Part shown: positions 34,092 to 42,996 of the stretch, one piece after another
Layout: each line of letters begins with the position of its first letter
How positions within the stretch are numbered: position 1 is the stretch's first letter
Assembly (NCBI GenBank): GCA_004017535.1
Contig: SAJS01000001.1
Location: 62,001 to 126,000 of the forward strand
DNA from: Mesorhizobium sp.
GTDB taxonomy: Bacteria; Pseudomonadota; Alphaproteobacteria; Rhizobiales; Rhizobiaceae
Direction: 5' to 3'
DNA: 64,000 bases
Position numbers and translations under genes: made by a program
The notes under the pieces: generated by a model
Databases searched by the model: none
Told to the model about the DNA's origin: nothing
What the model saw: only the letters and a program-made list of their open reading frames with translations

Positions 34092-34691
34092 ATGTCGGCG
34101 AAGAATGAGCCAAAAAGTCTCCAGGAATTTAAGGCGGCAATTCTAAAAGATGGCGTGGAAGCTGCCGCATCTACGCATCTGATGGACCGTATCCCTTTTG
34201 TGTTTAAGAACGACTGGGGTCTTTACCGAAATTGGAAACGGAAGCTTGGAAAGCTCATAGAGGTTGATCCCCTAAATATAACCATTATTGGAAGTGGGTG
34301 CACTGGTTTTAGCTTGAATCCCTATAAAGGATTCCGAGCCTTCTCCTCCCAATCCGATATCGATGTGGCGGTCGTTTCTGACTATCATTTTACGCTGTCT
34401 TGGCGTGCGCTTAGATCCATCAAACTTCCAGATGTGCGCTCTGCGCGCGATCGGGAAGCGATATTGGCTCATCGATCGAACTACATCTATTGGGGCTGCA
34501 TAGCGACCGATCGGGTGCTTCGTTATTTACCTTTCGTGCGTCAGTGGACGGAAGCTACGTCCGCAATGGCTGGCGAGAGACCGACGGAAGAACGAGACGT
34601 AAAGATTCGTCTGTATAGGGACTACGACGCTCTGCGCTCCTACCACATGAATGGTCTGGAGACGATCGTCACAACATTGATGGCAAGCTGA
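34092..34691 (+). CDS. Nucleotidyltransferase-like protein, coupled to DUF262 gene
   Basis: A 199-residue protein. Between residues 62 and 95 it reads NITIIGSGCTGFSLNP and then SSQSDIDVAVV, matching the Pol-beta-type nucleotidyltransferase pattern: Gly67-Ser68 and the metal-binding pair Asp89 and Asp91 (GS-x-DxD). A third catalytic acid is not obvious, so activity is uncertain. The rest is helical with a tail ending ETIVTTLMAS. The start ATG at 34092 has GGGGGT upstream. The stop codon TGA shares its last base with the DUF262 start (TGATG), so the two proteins are made together. Base composition is AT-richer than the chromosome around it. The substrate is unknown; CBASS-type cyclases share this core motif but are larger. 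Confidence 0.65.
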   Translation: MSAKNEPKSLQEFKAAILKDGVEAAASTHLMDRIPFVFKNDWGLYRNWKRKLGKLIEVDPLNITIIGSGCTGFSLNPYKGFRAFSSQSDIDVAVVSDYHFTLSWRALRSIKLPDVRSARDREAILAHRSNYIYWGCIATDRVLRYLPFVRQWTEATSAMAGERPTEERDVKIRLYRDYDALRSYHMNGLETIVTTLMAS

Positions 34692-35731
34692 TGGACAAGA
34701 ACCTTTTATCGTCGACAACTCACAACGTGGCGTGGCTTAACAAGCGCTATTTGTCAGAAGAATTGCAGTTAAAGCCACCTTTCCAGAGAAACCCAGTATG
34801 GACCGAGAAGCAGAAATCGTATTTAATTGATACAATATTGCACGGATACCCAATTCCGGAGTTATATATGCAGGAGTATACGGATCAAAACGGCAATGAT
34901 GCGTATATTGTTGTCGACGGGCAGCAGCGCGTAAGGGCATGTCTCGAATATATTCGAGGGGAATTTCCTCTTTCCTCGAAAGACAGTCCCGACTGGGCAG
35001 ACATGTTCTTTGACGAACTTAGCGACGATGATAAGAAAAAAGTATACAATTACAATTTCATAGTCCGGGTATTGCCGGACCTTCCCGACGCTGAACTTAG
35101 GGCTATCTTTAGCAGGCTGAACCGCCATGTCGTGGCACTCAATAGGCAGGAGCTTAGACATGCTACATACTGGGGTGAATTCATTGAATCAGTTGAGAAG
35201 ATTTCAGACATGGAAGGATGGTCCGAGGTTGGTCTTTTCACGCCGAACGACGTGCGGCGAATGTTGGATATCGAATATGTTAGCGAACTAGCAGTTGGGT
35301 ATCTTCATGGCCTTCAAAATAAAAAGGAGAGTTTGGACAAGTGGTATGAGGCCTATGAAAATGAGTTTCCAGACAGGCGTCGAATGGAGAGAGCGTTTTA
35401 TATCACACTACAGGAAATTATCATGGTGCTGCCAAATATCACGAAGACGAGATGGAGAAAGAAGTCGGACTTCTACACGTTATTCCTTTTGCTTGCGGAG
35501 AACTCGTCAAAGTTTCCGCTGGCAAGCGATCTAAGAGAGAAATTGGGAAATAATCTTACCGAGTTCGCGGACCAAGTTGATTTGTACCTTCGCGATCCAA
35601 ACAGCGATGGCCATAATGATAAGTCGGTTCGAGACTATGCTGCAGCGGTTGAGCGTGCAGCGTCCGATTTAGCACGTCGCCGCGCCAGAAGGACTGAGGT
35701 CGCAAAGGTTGTCGACGCAGTGATTGGCTAG
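34691..35731 (+). CDS. DUF262 domain protein (ParB/Srx-like fold, DGQQR motif)
   Basis: A 346-residue protein with a full N-terminal DUF262 domain: LKPPFQRNPVWTEKQKSYLI, DTILHGYPIPELYM and IVVDGQQRVRACLEYI, where Asp76-Gly-Gln-Gln-Arg80 is the conserved active motif. Then comes FSRLNRHVVALNRQELRHA, also typical. In GmrS/GmrD, SspE and similar anti-phage proteins this fold acts as an NTPase that licenses a nuclease. Here no HNH/DUF1524 nuclease domain follows; the C-terminal 170 residues are helical and end in a basic tail (ASDLARRRARRTEV). It is translationally coupled to the nucleotidyltransferase-like gene. A hairpin follows its stop codon. Confidence 0.85.
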   Translation: MDKNLLSSTTHNVAWLNKRYLSEELQLKPPFQRNPVWTEKQKSYLIDTILHGYPIPELYMQEYTDQNGNDAYIVVDGQQRVRACLEYIRGEFPLSSKDSPDWADMFFDELSDDDKKKVYNYNFIVRVLPDLPDAELRAIFSRLNRHVVALNRQELRHATYWGEFIESVEKISDMEGWSEVGLFTPNDVRRMLDIEYVSELAVGYLHGLQNKKESLDKWYEAYENEFPDRRRMERAFYITLQEIIMVLPNITKTRWRKKSDFYTLFLLLAENSSKFPLASDLREKLGNNLTEFADQVDLYLRDPNSDGHNDKSVRDYAAAVERAASDLARRRARRTEVAKVVDAVIG

Positions 35732-35736
35732 CTGAG

Positions 35737-35773
35737 GGCAGCCTGTCGTTTCTTGCAGTCGATACAGGCTGCC
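35737..35773. terminator. Perfect hairpin between the DUF262 gene and a convergent AraC gene
   Basis: GGCAGCCTGT (35737-35746) and ACAGGCTGCC (35764-35773) are perfect 10-base arms around a 17-base loop. It lies 5 bases after the DUF262 stop and 12 before the AraC gene stop, a position suited to a bidirectional terminator. It also marks the right edge of the AT-richer island. Confidence 0.7.
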
Positions 35774-35784
35774 ATCCGAAACCG

Positions 35785-36663
35785 CTATTTCAACGGCAGA
35801 AACAGATCCACGATGATCTCGGGCACAGGCCTGTCCGGGGCGAAGGACAGCCGTCGCTGGCAATAGAGCGGGAAGTCGCGCGCTTCCTCGCCGCTGGCCG
35901 GAAGCCAGTCGCGATAAAGATAGAGACCGGCTGGCTCAAGATTGTTGGTGTTGCCGGGGTAACGCAGTACTGCGCAGCGTCCGCCGGGGATGACGCCGGC
36001 CTTCATCTGCTTGTCGTCCGCCGCGATCGGCTGGTCGGTCCCGACGCAAATATCCATGCTGTAATCGGCCGCGACCGCCGGACATCTCTCGGAACGGAAG
36101 ATGTTGAAGGTCGGGCTTGTTTCCGGCGACAGGCCGGCGGCCTTGCGCCAGGCGATGAAGCGCTGGATGGTATCGCCGAGCGTCGCCCGGTCCCCCCGAT
36201 GCTCCATGATAGCCACCGGCGTGGGCGGCACGTCGCGGATCGTCACGTCGTCTTGGGTAAAGATGATCTGCATGAGCTTTCTCCTGGCATTGTCGAGCGG
36301 CCCGAAGGCCATAAGCCACGCTCCCCAGTTGGGAGATTTACGGAATGACGAGGGCGATTGTCCGAACCGTTGCCGAAAGGCGCGGGCGAAGGCGTCCGGC
36401 GCTTCGTAACCGATATCCATCGCTATGTCCGTGACGCTCTCCCTGTCGGCCAGCCGGTACGAGGCGCGCTTCATGCGGGTGAGTTGGACATAGCGATGCA
36501 CGGACAACCCGAAGGTCGCCGTGAACTGCCGGTGGAAATGGAACTTGGAGAAGGCCGCGACGCGGCTCACCGTTTCCAGGTCCAGGTTGCCGTCGAGGTG
36601 CTGGTCTATGTAGTCCAGCGCCCGCTGCATTCGGGCATGGTAGTTCTGAAACGCCGCTTTCAT
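35785..36663 (-). CDS. AraC family regulator with GyrI-like effector domain
   Basis: A 292-residue protein. The N-terminal double helix-turn-helix (ALDYIDQHLDGNLDLETVSR, FSKFHFHRQFTATFGLSVHR, then DIAMDIGYEAPDAFARAFRQ and RFGQSPSSFRKS) is joined to a C-terminal GyrI-like/SHV domain (VPPTPVAIMEHRGDRATLGD, GVIPGGRCAVLRYPGN, FPLYCQRRL). In this Rob/SoxS-related group the second domain binds small lipophilic effectors. It is divergent from a RibD-like reductase gene about 180 bases away, which may be a target. The effector is unknown. Confidence 0.9.
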   Translation of the reverse strand: MKAAFQNYHARMQRALDYIDQHLDGNLDLETVSRVAAFSKFHFHRQFTATFGLSVHRYVQLTRMKRASYRLADRESVTDIAMDIGYEAPDAFARAFRQRFGQSPSSFRKSPNWGAWLMAFGPLDNARRKLMQIIFTQDDVTIRDVPPTPVAIMEHRGDRATLGDTIQRFIAWRKAAGLSPETSPTFNIFRSERCPAVAADYSMDICVGTDQPIAADDKQMKAGVIPGGRCAVLRYPGNTNNLEPAGLYLYRDWLPASGEEARDFPLYCQRRLSFAPDRPVPEIIVDLFLPLK

Positions 36664-36846
36664 CGTTCCTTGCTCTGTGGCCGCATCACTTAGCCGCCAG
36701 GGGCTGAAATGTTCTCGACCGATCTTGCGGTTTGGAAACGTTCATGCGCGCGCCAAAAACCAATTGCAAAATAAAACCGGTCGGCCTAACCTGAACCGAT
36801 TGCACAATTCAATCGGATCGCGCGAATGCCATGTGAGGAACAGGCA

Positions 36847-37377
<531 letters not shown>

Positions 37378-37398
37378 TCTCGCGATGGTCTCCCGTGA

Positions 37399-38235
37399 TC
37401 AGGTGAGCCGGACGATCTTGAAACCCTCGACCTCCTTGACGACCGGATGGTCCTTCCAGCGCTCGACATCATGCAGCACGACGAGCTTCGACAGGTCGCC
37501 GCCGAGCTCGTCGTTCATCTTGTCGATGGTCTTCAGCTGCTCCCAGACGCTGCCCACCGCATTGTTGAGCGGGACATAGACGCCGTCGTGATTGTGCCCG
37601 GTGAACTGGCGGCGCGAATAGACGCAATCGCCGGAGATGACCCGGCGACCGGCATCGGTGTCGACGAGCACGAATTGCTGGCCGATTGTGTGGCCGCTGC
37701 CGAGCCGCGCATGGATGCCGGGCAGGATGTTGTCCTTGTCGCCGTCGATGAGCGTCACGCGATGCTCGATCGAGGCTTCGAGGGCGGTGCGCAAATTGTC
37801 GGGATCGATGATGGCGGTCAGATGCGCGAAGCGTTTCGGCAGCGCGATCGCCTCTTACCACGAAAGCAGTTCGCTCTTCTGGATGTGGATATGCGCCCGC
37901 GGGAATTCGGCGATCGAGCCCATATGGTCGAAATGCGCATGGGTGACCACGATGTCGCTGATCTGATCGGGCGCGATGTCGAGCGCCGCCAGCATCCGCA
38001 CCGGCGAAATCCATGTCGGGATGCCGAACTTCTGCGAGAAGCTGTGGTCGTCCTGCATGAAGCCGGTATCGATCAGCACGTTGCGTTCGCCGTTGCGCGC
38101 GAGCACGAAGGAGAAGGGCAAGTCGACCACGCCGTCATTGTACATGCCGCTGATGAGATCGACCCAGGGCTGCTCCTTGGAGCGCGCATATTCCAGCACG
38201 AAGACTTGCCATTTCGCGGATTGCGGAACGGTCAT
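37399..38235 (-). pseudogene. N-acyl-homoserine-lactonase-family metallohydrolase broken by one in-frame stop
   Basis: From the ATG at 38235 the frame encodes a metallo-beta-lactamase-fold lactonase: ISGMYNDGVVDLPFSFVLAR, NVLIDTGF and the metal motif THAHFDHMG (His99, His101, Asp103, His104). Codon 127 is TAA (37855-37857) right after KSELLSW. The same frame then continues without a gap (EAIALPKRFAHLTAIIDPDN, GSGHTIGQQFVLVDTDAGRR, ISGDCVYSRRQ, VVLHDVERWKDHPVVKEVEG) to 37399, completing a normal 278-codon gene. A single base change thus explains the break. The gene is 17 bases downstream of the ABC permease stop in the same operon. The truncated 126-residue product would lack two metal ligands. 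Confidence 0.85.
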
Positions 38236-38252
38236 CGGTATCCTCCTCCAAT

Positions 38253-39245
38253 TCAGCTTTCGGCAAGCGAGCGGCCAAGGCTGGCGAGCCCGACCGCGAC
38301 GATCAGGATGGCGCCCTGGAAAACGAATTGCGAGAAGGTCGGCGCGCCGAAGATGTTGAGCCCGTTGAAGCCGAGCACGATGATGAGCGTGCCGATGAGC
38401 GTGCCCAATATGTGGAATTCGCCGTCGCGCAGCGTGGCCGATCCGAGGAAGACGGCTGCGAAGGCGGTCAGCAGATAGGAATCGGCGGCATTGGTCGTGC
38501 CGCTGCCGAGCCGGGCGGCAAGCAAGGTGCCGGTGAGAGCCGCGCACATGCCGGAAAGCACGAAGCCGAGGATCTTGATGCGGTCGACATTGATGCCGGC
38601 GAGCCTGGCAGCGGCGGGGTTGCCGCCGACCGCCTGGATCTCCTGGCCGACCGCCGTGCGCTCGACCAGCAACCACAGGCCGCCGAACACCAGCGCCATG
38701 AAGATGATCGGGTTGGGGATGCCGAACAGCCAGCGTCCCAGCGCCAGCTGCAGGAAGGATTCCGGCACGCCGGAGACGATCGGCACGCCGGCCGAATAGG
38801 CAAAGGAGAGGCCGACCAGCACGGTGCCGACGCCAAGCGTGGCGATCACCGAATTGACCTTGAGCTTGGTGACGATCACGCCGTTGACGACGCCGATGAC
38901 GGCCCCCAGCGCGAGCTCGATCAGAACCGCCACCGGGATCGGCAGATGGTTTGCCACGATCAGCCCCGTGACGAGCACGCCGTGCAGGCTGGCGGCATAG
39001 CCGACCGAGAGGTCGAGCTCGCCGACGATCACGGCCATGGTCAGCCCGCCGGCGATGATCATGGCGAGGGATGCCTGGCTCAGCACGTTGATGAAATTAT
39101 TGTAGGTCGGAAAGGCGTGCGGCGACAGGAACGAGAAGACCAGGATCATCACGAGCAGGCCGATGATCGTGCCATAGCGCGCGAAAACACCGAGCGCGGC
39201 CCTGGTGCCGGGCGAGAGGCGTCGCGTGTAACCGGCGTCACTCAT
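38253..39245 (-). CDS. Ribose-type (RbsC/CUT2) ABC sugar transporter permease
   Basis: A 330-residue inner-membrane permease from the ATG at 39245. It has the CUT2 family pattern: MIIAGGLTMAVIVGELDLSV then GYAASLHGVLVTGL (the G-x-DLSVG signature), GAVIGVVNGVIVTKLKVNSV, IATLGVGTVLVG, VGGNPAAARLAGINVDRIKI (coupling-helix region) and FLGSATLRDGEFHILGT near the C-terminus. About eight or more hydrophobic helices are visible. The start overlaps the ATPase stop by four bases (ATGA), so the two are coupled. With the ATPase and binding protein it imports a sugar or sugar-like compound. Confidence 0.93.
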   Translation of the reverse strand: MSDAGYTRRLSPGTRAALGVFARYGTIIGLLVMILVFSFLSPHAFPTYNNFINVLSQASLAMIIAGGLTMAVIVGELDLSVGYAASLHGVLVTGLIVANHLPIPVAVLIELALGAVIGVVNGVIVTKLKVNSVIATLGVGTVLVGLSFAYSAGVPIVSGVPESFLQLALGRWLFGIPNPIIFMALVFGGLWLLVERTAVGQEIQAVGGNPAAARLAGINVDRIKILGFVLSGMCAALTGTLLAARLGSGTTNAADSYLLTAFAAVFLGSATLRDGEFHILGTLIGTLIIVLGFNGLNIFGAPTFSQFVFQGAILIVAVGLASLGRSLAES

Positions 39246-40795
39246 GCGGAAACCCTTTCCTCGGTTAAGGCATAGCTTGCCTCGATGATGGCGCTGCGGG
39301 TGAGGTCGGTGCCGGCGAGCTCGCGCACGATCCGTCCTTCCGCCATCACCAGGACCCGGTCGCACAGATCGGGGAGCTCGTCCGGTTCGGACGAGATGAC
39401 GAGCACGGCCATGCCGTGTCCGGCGAGCTCGCGGATGAGCCGATGGATTTCCCCGCGAGCGCCGATATCGACCCCGCGCGTCGGCTCGTCGAGGATGAGG
39501 ACCTTCGGCTTCGAGCGCAGCCAGCGGCCGATGACGACCTTCTGCTGGTTGCCGCCGGAAAGCCGCCCGACCGGCTGTTCCGGCGAGCTGGCCTTGATTG
39601 AGAGGTCGCGAATCGTAGCCTGCGCCAGCCGCGCCCGCTTGCGCAGGCTGATGAAGGGCAGGACCGGACTGGCGAGGAGAGGCGTGAGATTGCCGAGGCT
39701 GAGGTTGAAGGCGACGGATTTGCCGAGCAGCAGCCCCTCCGTGCGGCGCTCTTCGGGAACAAGGCCCAGCCCGGCGCGCACCGCGCCAGCCGGTGTGCGC
39801 GGAGCGAAAGGCCTTCCCTCTATCGTCATGCTGCCGGCGTCAGGCCGGTCGGCGCCATAGAGCAGCCGCGCAAGCTCGCTGCGCCCGGCGCCGACAAGGC
39901 CGCCGAGCCCAAGCACCTCGCCGCGGTGGAGGTCGAAGCTCGCCTCCGTCACCCGCGGCAGGCGGCACAGGCCCCGCACCGACAGCACGACCTCGCCCCG
40001 CGCCGCGCCGCGGGACTTGGGCAGGTGCTCGACCGCCCCGCCGACGATTGCCTGGACCAGCCCGCGCCGGGTCAGGTCGGGGCCGCCGAGGACCGCCACC
40101 GATCGGCCGTCGCGCAAGACGGTGACGCGGCTGCACAGATCGAGGATCTCATCCAGCCGGTGCGATACGTAGAGTACCGCCACGCCCGACGTCGAAAGCC
40201 CCCGGATGATGGAAAAGAGCTTGCGGCATTCGCCCGCCGACAGCGAAGCGGTCGGCTCGTCCATGACGATGAGGCGCGCCTTCCACACCAGCGCCCGGGC
40301 GATGCTGATCAGCCAGTTCTCAGCCGTCGACAGGCTCTTGGCCGCGGCATCGAGCGGTGCTGTTATGCCGACGCGCTCGATGATCGGCGCGACGTCGCGC
40401 TGGATCGCGCTCCAGTCGACCAGGCCAAGCCTCGTCGTCTTCTTGGGCAGGCCGAGCATGATGTTCTCGAGCACCGTCATGTCGGGCACGAAGGCGAGCT
40501 CCTGATGGATGAAGCTCATGCCAAGCCCGCTCGCCGCGTGCGGCGACACGATCGCCACCGGCCTGCCCTCGATGGCGATCTCGCCCGTGTCCGGCTGGGT
40601 CACGCCGGGCAGGATGCGGATCAATGTCGACTTGCCGGCACCGTTGGCGCCGACCAGCCCATGCACTTCGCCGGGCAGCACGGAGAGCGACGCGTCGCGC
40701 AGCGCCTGCGCTCCTCCGTAGGATTTGCTGATCGCATTCGCCGCCACGAACGGCACCGCCGGCGGCGCCGCCATCGCTGTCGGGACTGGGTTCAT
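39242..40795 (-). CDS. Ribose-type (RbsA/MglA) ABC sugar transporter ATPase
   Basis: A 517-residue duplicated ATPase. NBD1 has Walker A VGANGAGKSTLIRILPGVTQ, a degenerate signature LSTAENWLISIARAL and Walker B LIVMDEPTASLSAGE. NBD2 has the altered Walker A GLVGAGRSELARLLYG, a good signature LSGGNQQKVVIGRWL and Walker B VLILDEPTRGVDIGARGEIH. One degenerate site per domain is normal in RbsA-type proteins. It overlaps the permease gene by four bases and follows the binding-protein gene. Confidence 0.95.
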   Translation of the reverse strand: MNPVPTAMAAPPAVPFVAANAISKSYGGAQALRDASLSVLPGEVHGLVGANGAGKSTLIRILPGVTQPDTGEIAIEGRPVAIVSPHAASGLGMSFIHQELAFVPDMTVLENIMLGLPKKTTRLGLVDWSAIQRDVAPIIERVGITAPLDAAAKSLSTAENWLISIARALVWKARLIVMDEPTASLSAGECRKLFSIIRGLSTSGVAVLYVSHRLDEILDLCSRVTVLRDGRSVAVLGGPDLTRRGLVQAIVGGAVEHLPKSRGAARGEVVLSVRGLCRLPRVTEASFDLHRGEVLGLGGLVGAGRSELARLLYGADRPDAGSMTIEGRPFAPRTPAGAVRAGLGLVPEERRTEGLLLGKSVAFNLSLGNLTPLLASPVLPFISLRKRARLAQATIRDLSIKASSPEQPVGRLSGGNQQKVVIGRWLRSKPKVLILDEPTRGVDIGARGEIHRLIRELAGHGMAVLVISSEPDELPDLCDRVLVMAEGRIVRELAGTDLTRSAIIEASYALTEERVSA

Positions 40796-40814
40796 GGGTG
40801 AAGCGTTGAGGTTC

Positions 40815-41750
40815 CTATTTCATGGCGTCGGGATGCTTGGCGATGAAGTCGTCGATAGTGTCCTTGGTGACGAGCACCGCGGGCACCTCCACCGCCTTCG
40901 GCGTCCAGTCCGCGCCGGCCTTGCGGATTTCCGGCAGCAGTTTGATCATATTGTAGCCTTCCGTATAGCTATCCTGCCAGGCGGTCGCGGTCATGAAGCC
41001 GTTCTTGATGTTCTCCAGCGCCTGCGCGTTGCCGTTGACGCCGTAAACCTTGACGTCGTCGCGGCTCTGCGCCCTGAGCGAGCCGATGGCGCCGATCGCC
41101 GGATCGTCCCAGCAGCCCCAGATGGCGAGATTCTCCTGGCCTGCCGGATGCGAGGCCAGCCAGGCGTTGGCATATTGCGCGCCATCCTCGAAATAGCCGG
41201 GGATGCGCACCTCGTTCTTCGTGACCTTGATGTCGGGATTGGCCGCAACCGCCTTGTCCAGCTCGACCTCGCGGTTCCGGCAGACCTCGCCTGTGTGATA
41301 GGTCAGCGCCAGGATGGAGCCCTTGCGGCCCATCGTCTTCAGCATCAGCTCATTGACCGGCACCACCATCGGCCCGCCCGAGCCATTGGTGGCGGCAACC
41401 GAGCTTCCCAGCCCGCCGCCCCAGGTCACGACCGGGATATTGGCCGACTTGGCCGCCTGCAGCCCGGCCCCGATCGAGGAATAGGGAAACACCATGTCGA
41501 CGATGGCCGCCGAGCCGCGCTGCGCGAAATTCTGGATCGCGGCATTGGCCTGGTCGGCGCTGCCCGCCGCATCGATGACCGAAACATCCCAGCCGATCTC
41601 CTTGGCGGCGGCCTTGGCGCCGACGATATAGCGGGCGTTGTTCGCCTCCGTCGCCGAGATCGAGACGATGCCGACCAGCGGCGTGTCCGCCCTAGCGGGA
41701 ACCGCTGCGGCCGCGGCCGCCAACGCAGCCCCAATGACTATCCACTTCAT
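40815..41750 (-). CDS. Periplasmic sugar-binding protein of the ABC importer
   Basis: A 311-residue Peripla_BP_4-type receptor. The ATG at 41750 has GGGAGGAG just upstream; the longer frame to 41831 is not supported. The signal peptide is MKWIVIGAALAAAAAAVPAR with cleavage near ARA-DT. The mature part shows the ribose-binding fold: VGIVSISATEANNARYIVGA, DVSVIDAAGSADQANAAIQN, NIPVVTWGGGLG and VYGVNGNAQALENIKNGFMT. It is the first gene of the importer operon and diverges from the lacI gene. The ligand cannot be named; the lactonase-family gene at the operon's end may hint at a lactone or aldonate, but this is inference. Confidence 0.93.
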   Translation of the reverse strand: MKWIVIGAALAAAAAAVPARADTPLVGIVSISATEANNARYIVGAKAAAKEIGWDVSVIDAAGSADQANAAIQNFAQRGSAAIVDMVFPYSSIGAGLQAAKSANIPVVTWGGGLGSSVAATNGSGGPMVVPVNELMLKTMGRKGSILALTYHTGEVCRNREVELDKAVAANPDIKVTKNEVRIPGYFEDGAQYANAWLASHPAGQENLAIWGCWDDPAIGAIGSLRAQSRDDVKVYGVNGNAQALENIKNGFMTATAWQDSYTEGYNMIKLLPEIRKAGADWTPKAVEVPAVLVTKDTIDDFIAKHPDAMK

Positions 41751-41882
41751 GATCTCCTCCCTTGACGTTGCGGCGCCTACCTCGCCGAACCGTTTCGCTA
41801 GATTATGCGGATAGCAACAGCAATCAAGCAAATTTTCGTTGATTTAGCCTAGACAAAGGTCGTTCTGATGACCAAAACTCAC

Positions 41883-41894
41883 CTAATCGATTAG
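41883..41894. promoter_or_regulatory. LacI-type operator candidate CTAATCGATTAG
   Basis: A perfect 12-base palindrome with the central CG typical of LacI/GalR operators, 11 bases before the lacI-family start codon and about 130 bases from the divergent binding-protein gene. It is likely bound by the adjacent regulator. A second full copy was not found in the region by eye. Confidence 0.65.
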
Positions 41895-41905
41895 CTGGGT
41901 TCGCT

Positions 41906-42958
41906 ATGGCCACCATCAAGGACGTCGCTCGCAAGGCAGAGGTATCGACGGCAACGGTGTCGGCGGTGATCAACGATTCCGCCTATGTGAGCCCGGAATT
42001 GCGGGCCCGCGTCCTGGCCGCCGTCCGTGACCTCAGCTATGCGCCCTCGCTCGCCGCGCGGAACCTGAAGCGCGGGCGCAGCCAGTTGATCGCTCTGGTC
42101 GTCGCCGATCTCGCCAACCCCTTCTTCTCGCGTGTCGTATGGGCCGCGGAAGCGGCGGTCGCCGCCTGGGGCTATTCGCTGCTGATCTTCAACAGCGACG
42201 AGAAGCCGGAGGTCGAGCGTCGCATCCTCGCCCGCGTGCGAACACTCTCCTGCGACGGGGTGATCCTGGTTCCGGTCGGCGACTCGACGGAGCATCTGCA
42301 GAGCGATCCCGACGGCAAACCGATCCCGACCGTGCTGTTTGGCCGTACCGTCGCCGGTGACAGGTCGGACACGGTGACGATCGACAACATATCGGCCAGC
42401 AGGCAGGCGACGGAATATCTGCTCGATCTCGGCCATACCCGCCTCGGCACGGTCACCGGCCCGCTGCATCTCACCACCGGGCGTGGTCGCCTCGACGGGA
42501 TGCTGGCGGCCATGCGGTCGCGAGGCCTGGCGCTTGAATCGCGCTATATACGCTCGGGTGAGTTCCGTGAGGATGCCGCCTATTCGGTGGCGCGCAGCCT
42601 GTTGGAACAGCCATCGCGGCCAACGGCGCTCTATGTCGCGAGCGGTCTGATGGCGCTCGGCGTGATGCGGGCAGTCGCGGATCTCGGGCTGCGTTGTCCG
42701 GGCGACATCTCCATCGCTTCCACCGATACCATCCCTGGCATCGGAGGCTTGCGTCCGCGCTTGACGCGCACCGAGCATCCGCTTGTCGACATGACCAACG
42801 AGGCGGTGCGGCTTCTCGTCGATCAGATCAGGCGTGGCGGTCCTGCCGAGCCGCGAAACGTCGTCTTCCAGCCCTCACTGGTGGTCGGCGACAGCTGCGC
42901 GCCGGTCGTGGCGCGATCCGTGGCGTCGCCGCTCTCATCCTCCGGTTCTGGTCAGTAG
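41906..42958 (+). CDS. LacI/GalR family regulator of the sugar importer
   Basis: A 350-residue repressor. The N-terminal helix-turn-helix and hinge read MATIKDVARKAEVSTATVSA, VINDSAYVSPELRARVLAAV and YAPSLAARNLKRGRSQLI. The periplasmic-binding-like effector domain follows (IALVVADLANPFFSRVVWAA, LDLGHTRLGTVTGPLH, VPVGDSTEHLQ, DISIASTDTIPGIGGLRPRL, EHPLVDMTNEAVRLLVDQI). It is divergent from the ABC importer operon and [19 protein letters not shown] it until the imported sugar or its metabolite binds. The candidate operator is the palindrome at 41883. Confidence 0.93.
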   Translation: MATIKDVARKAEVSTATVSAVINDSAYVSPELRARVLAAVRDLSYAPSLAARNLKRGRSQLIALVVADLANPFFSRVVWAAEAAVAAWGYSLLIFNSDEKPEVERRILARVRTLSCDGVILVPVGDSTEHLQSDPDGKPIPTVLFGRTVAGDRSDTVTIDNISASRQATEYLLDLGHTRLGTVTGPLHLTTGRGRLDGMLAAMRSRGLALESRYIRSGEFREDAAYSVARSLLEQPSRPTALYVASGLMALGVMRAVADLGLRCPGDISIASTDTIPGIGGLRPRLTRTEHPLVDMTNEAVRLLVDQIRRGGPAEPRNVVFQPSLVVGDSCAPVVARSVASPLSSSGSGQ

Positions 42959-42996
42959 CCGCTCCACTTCAAGGCAGCGGACATGCGGCACTTTGC

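Noticed and set aside
33340-35800. A direct repeat of the tRNA-Arg 3' end marking an island attachment site
   Set aside because: No copy of the TTCGAATC...GGGCGCGCCA end was found on the right side by eye, so no att pair is claimed.
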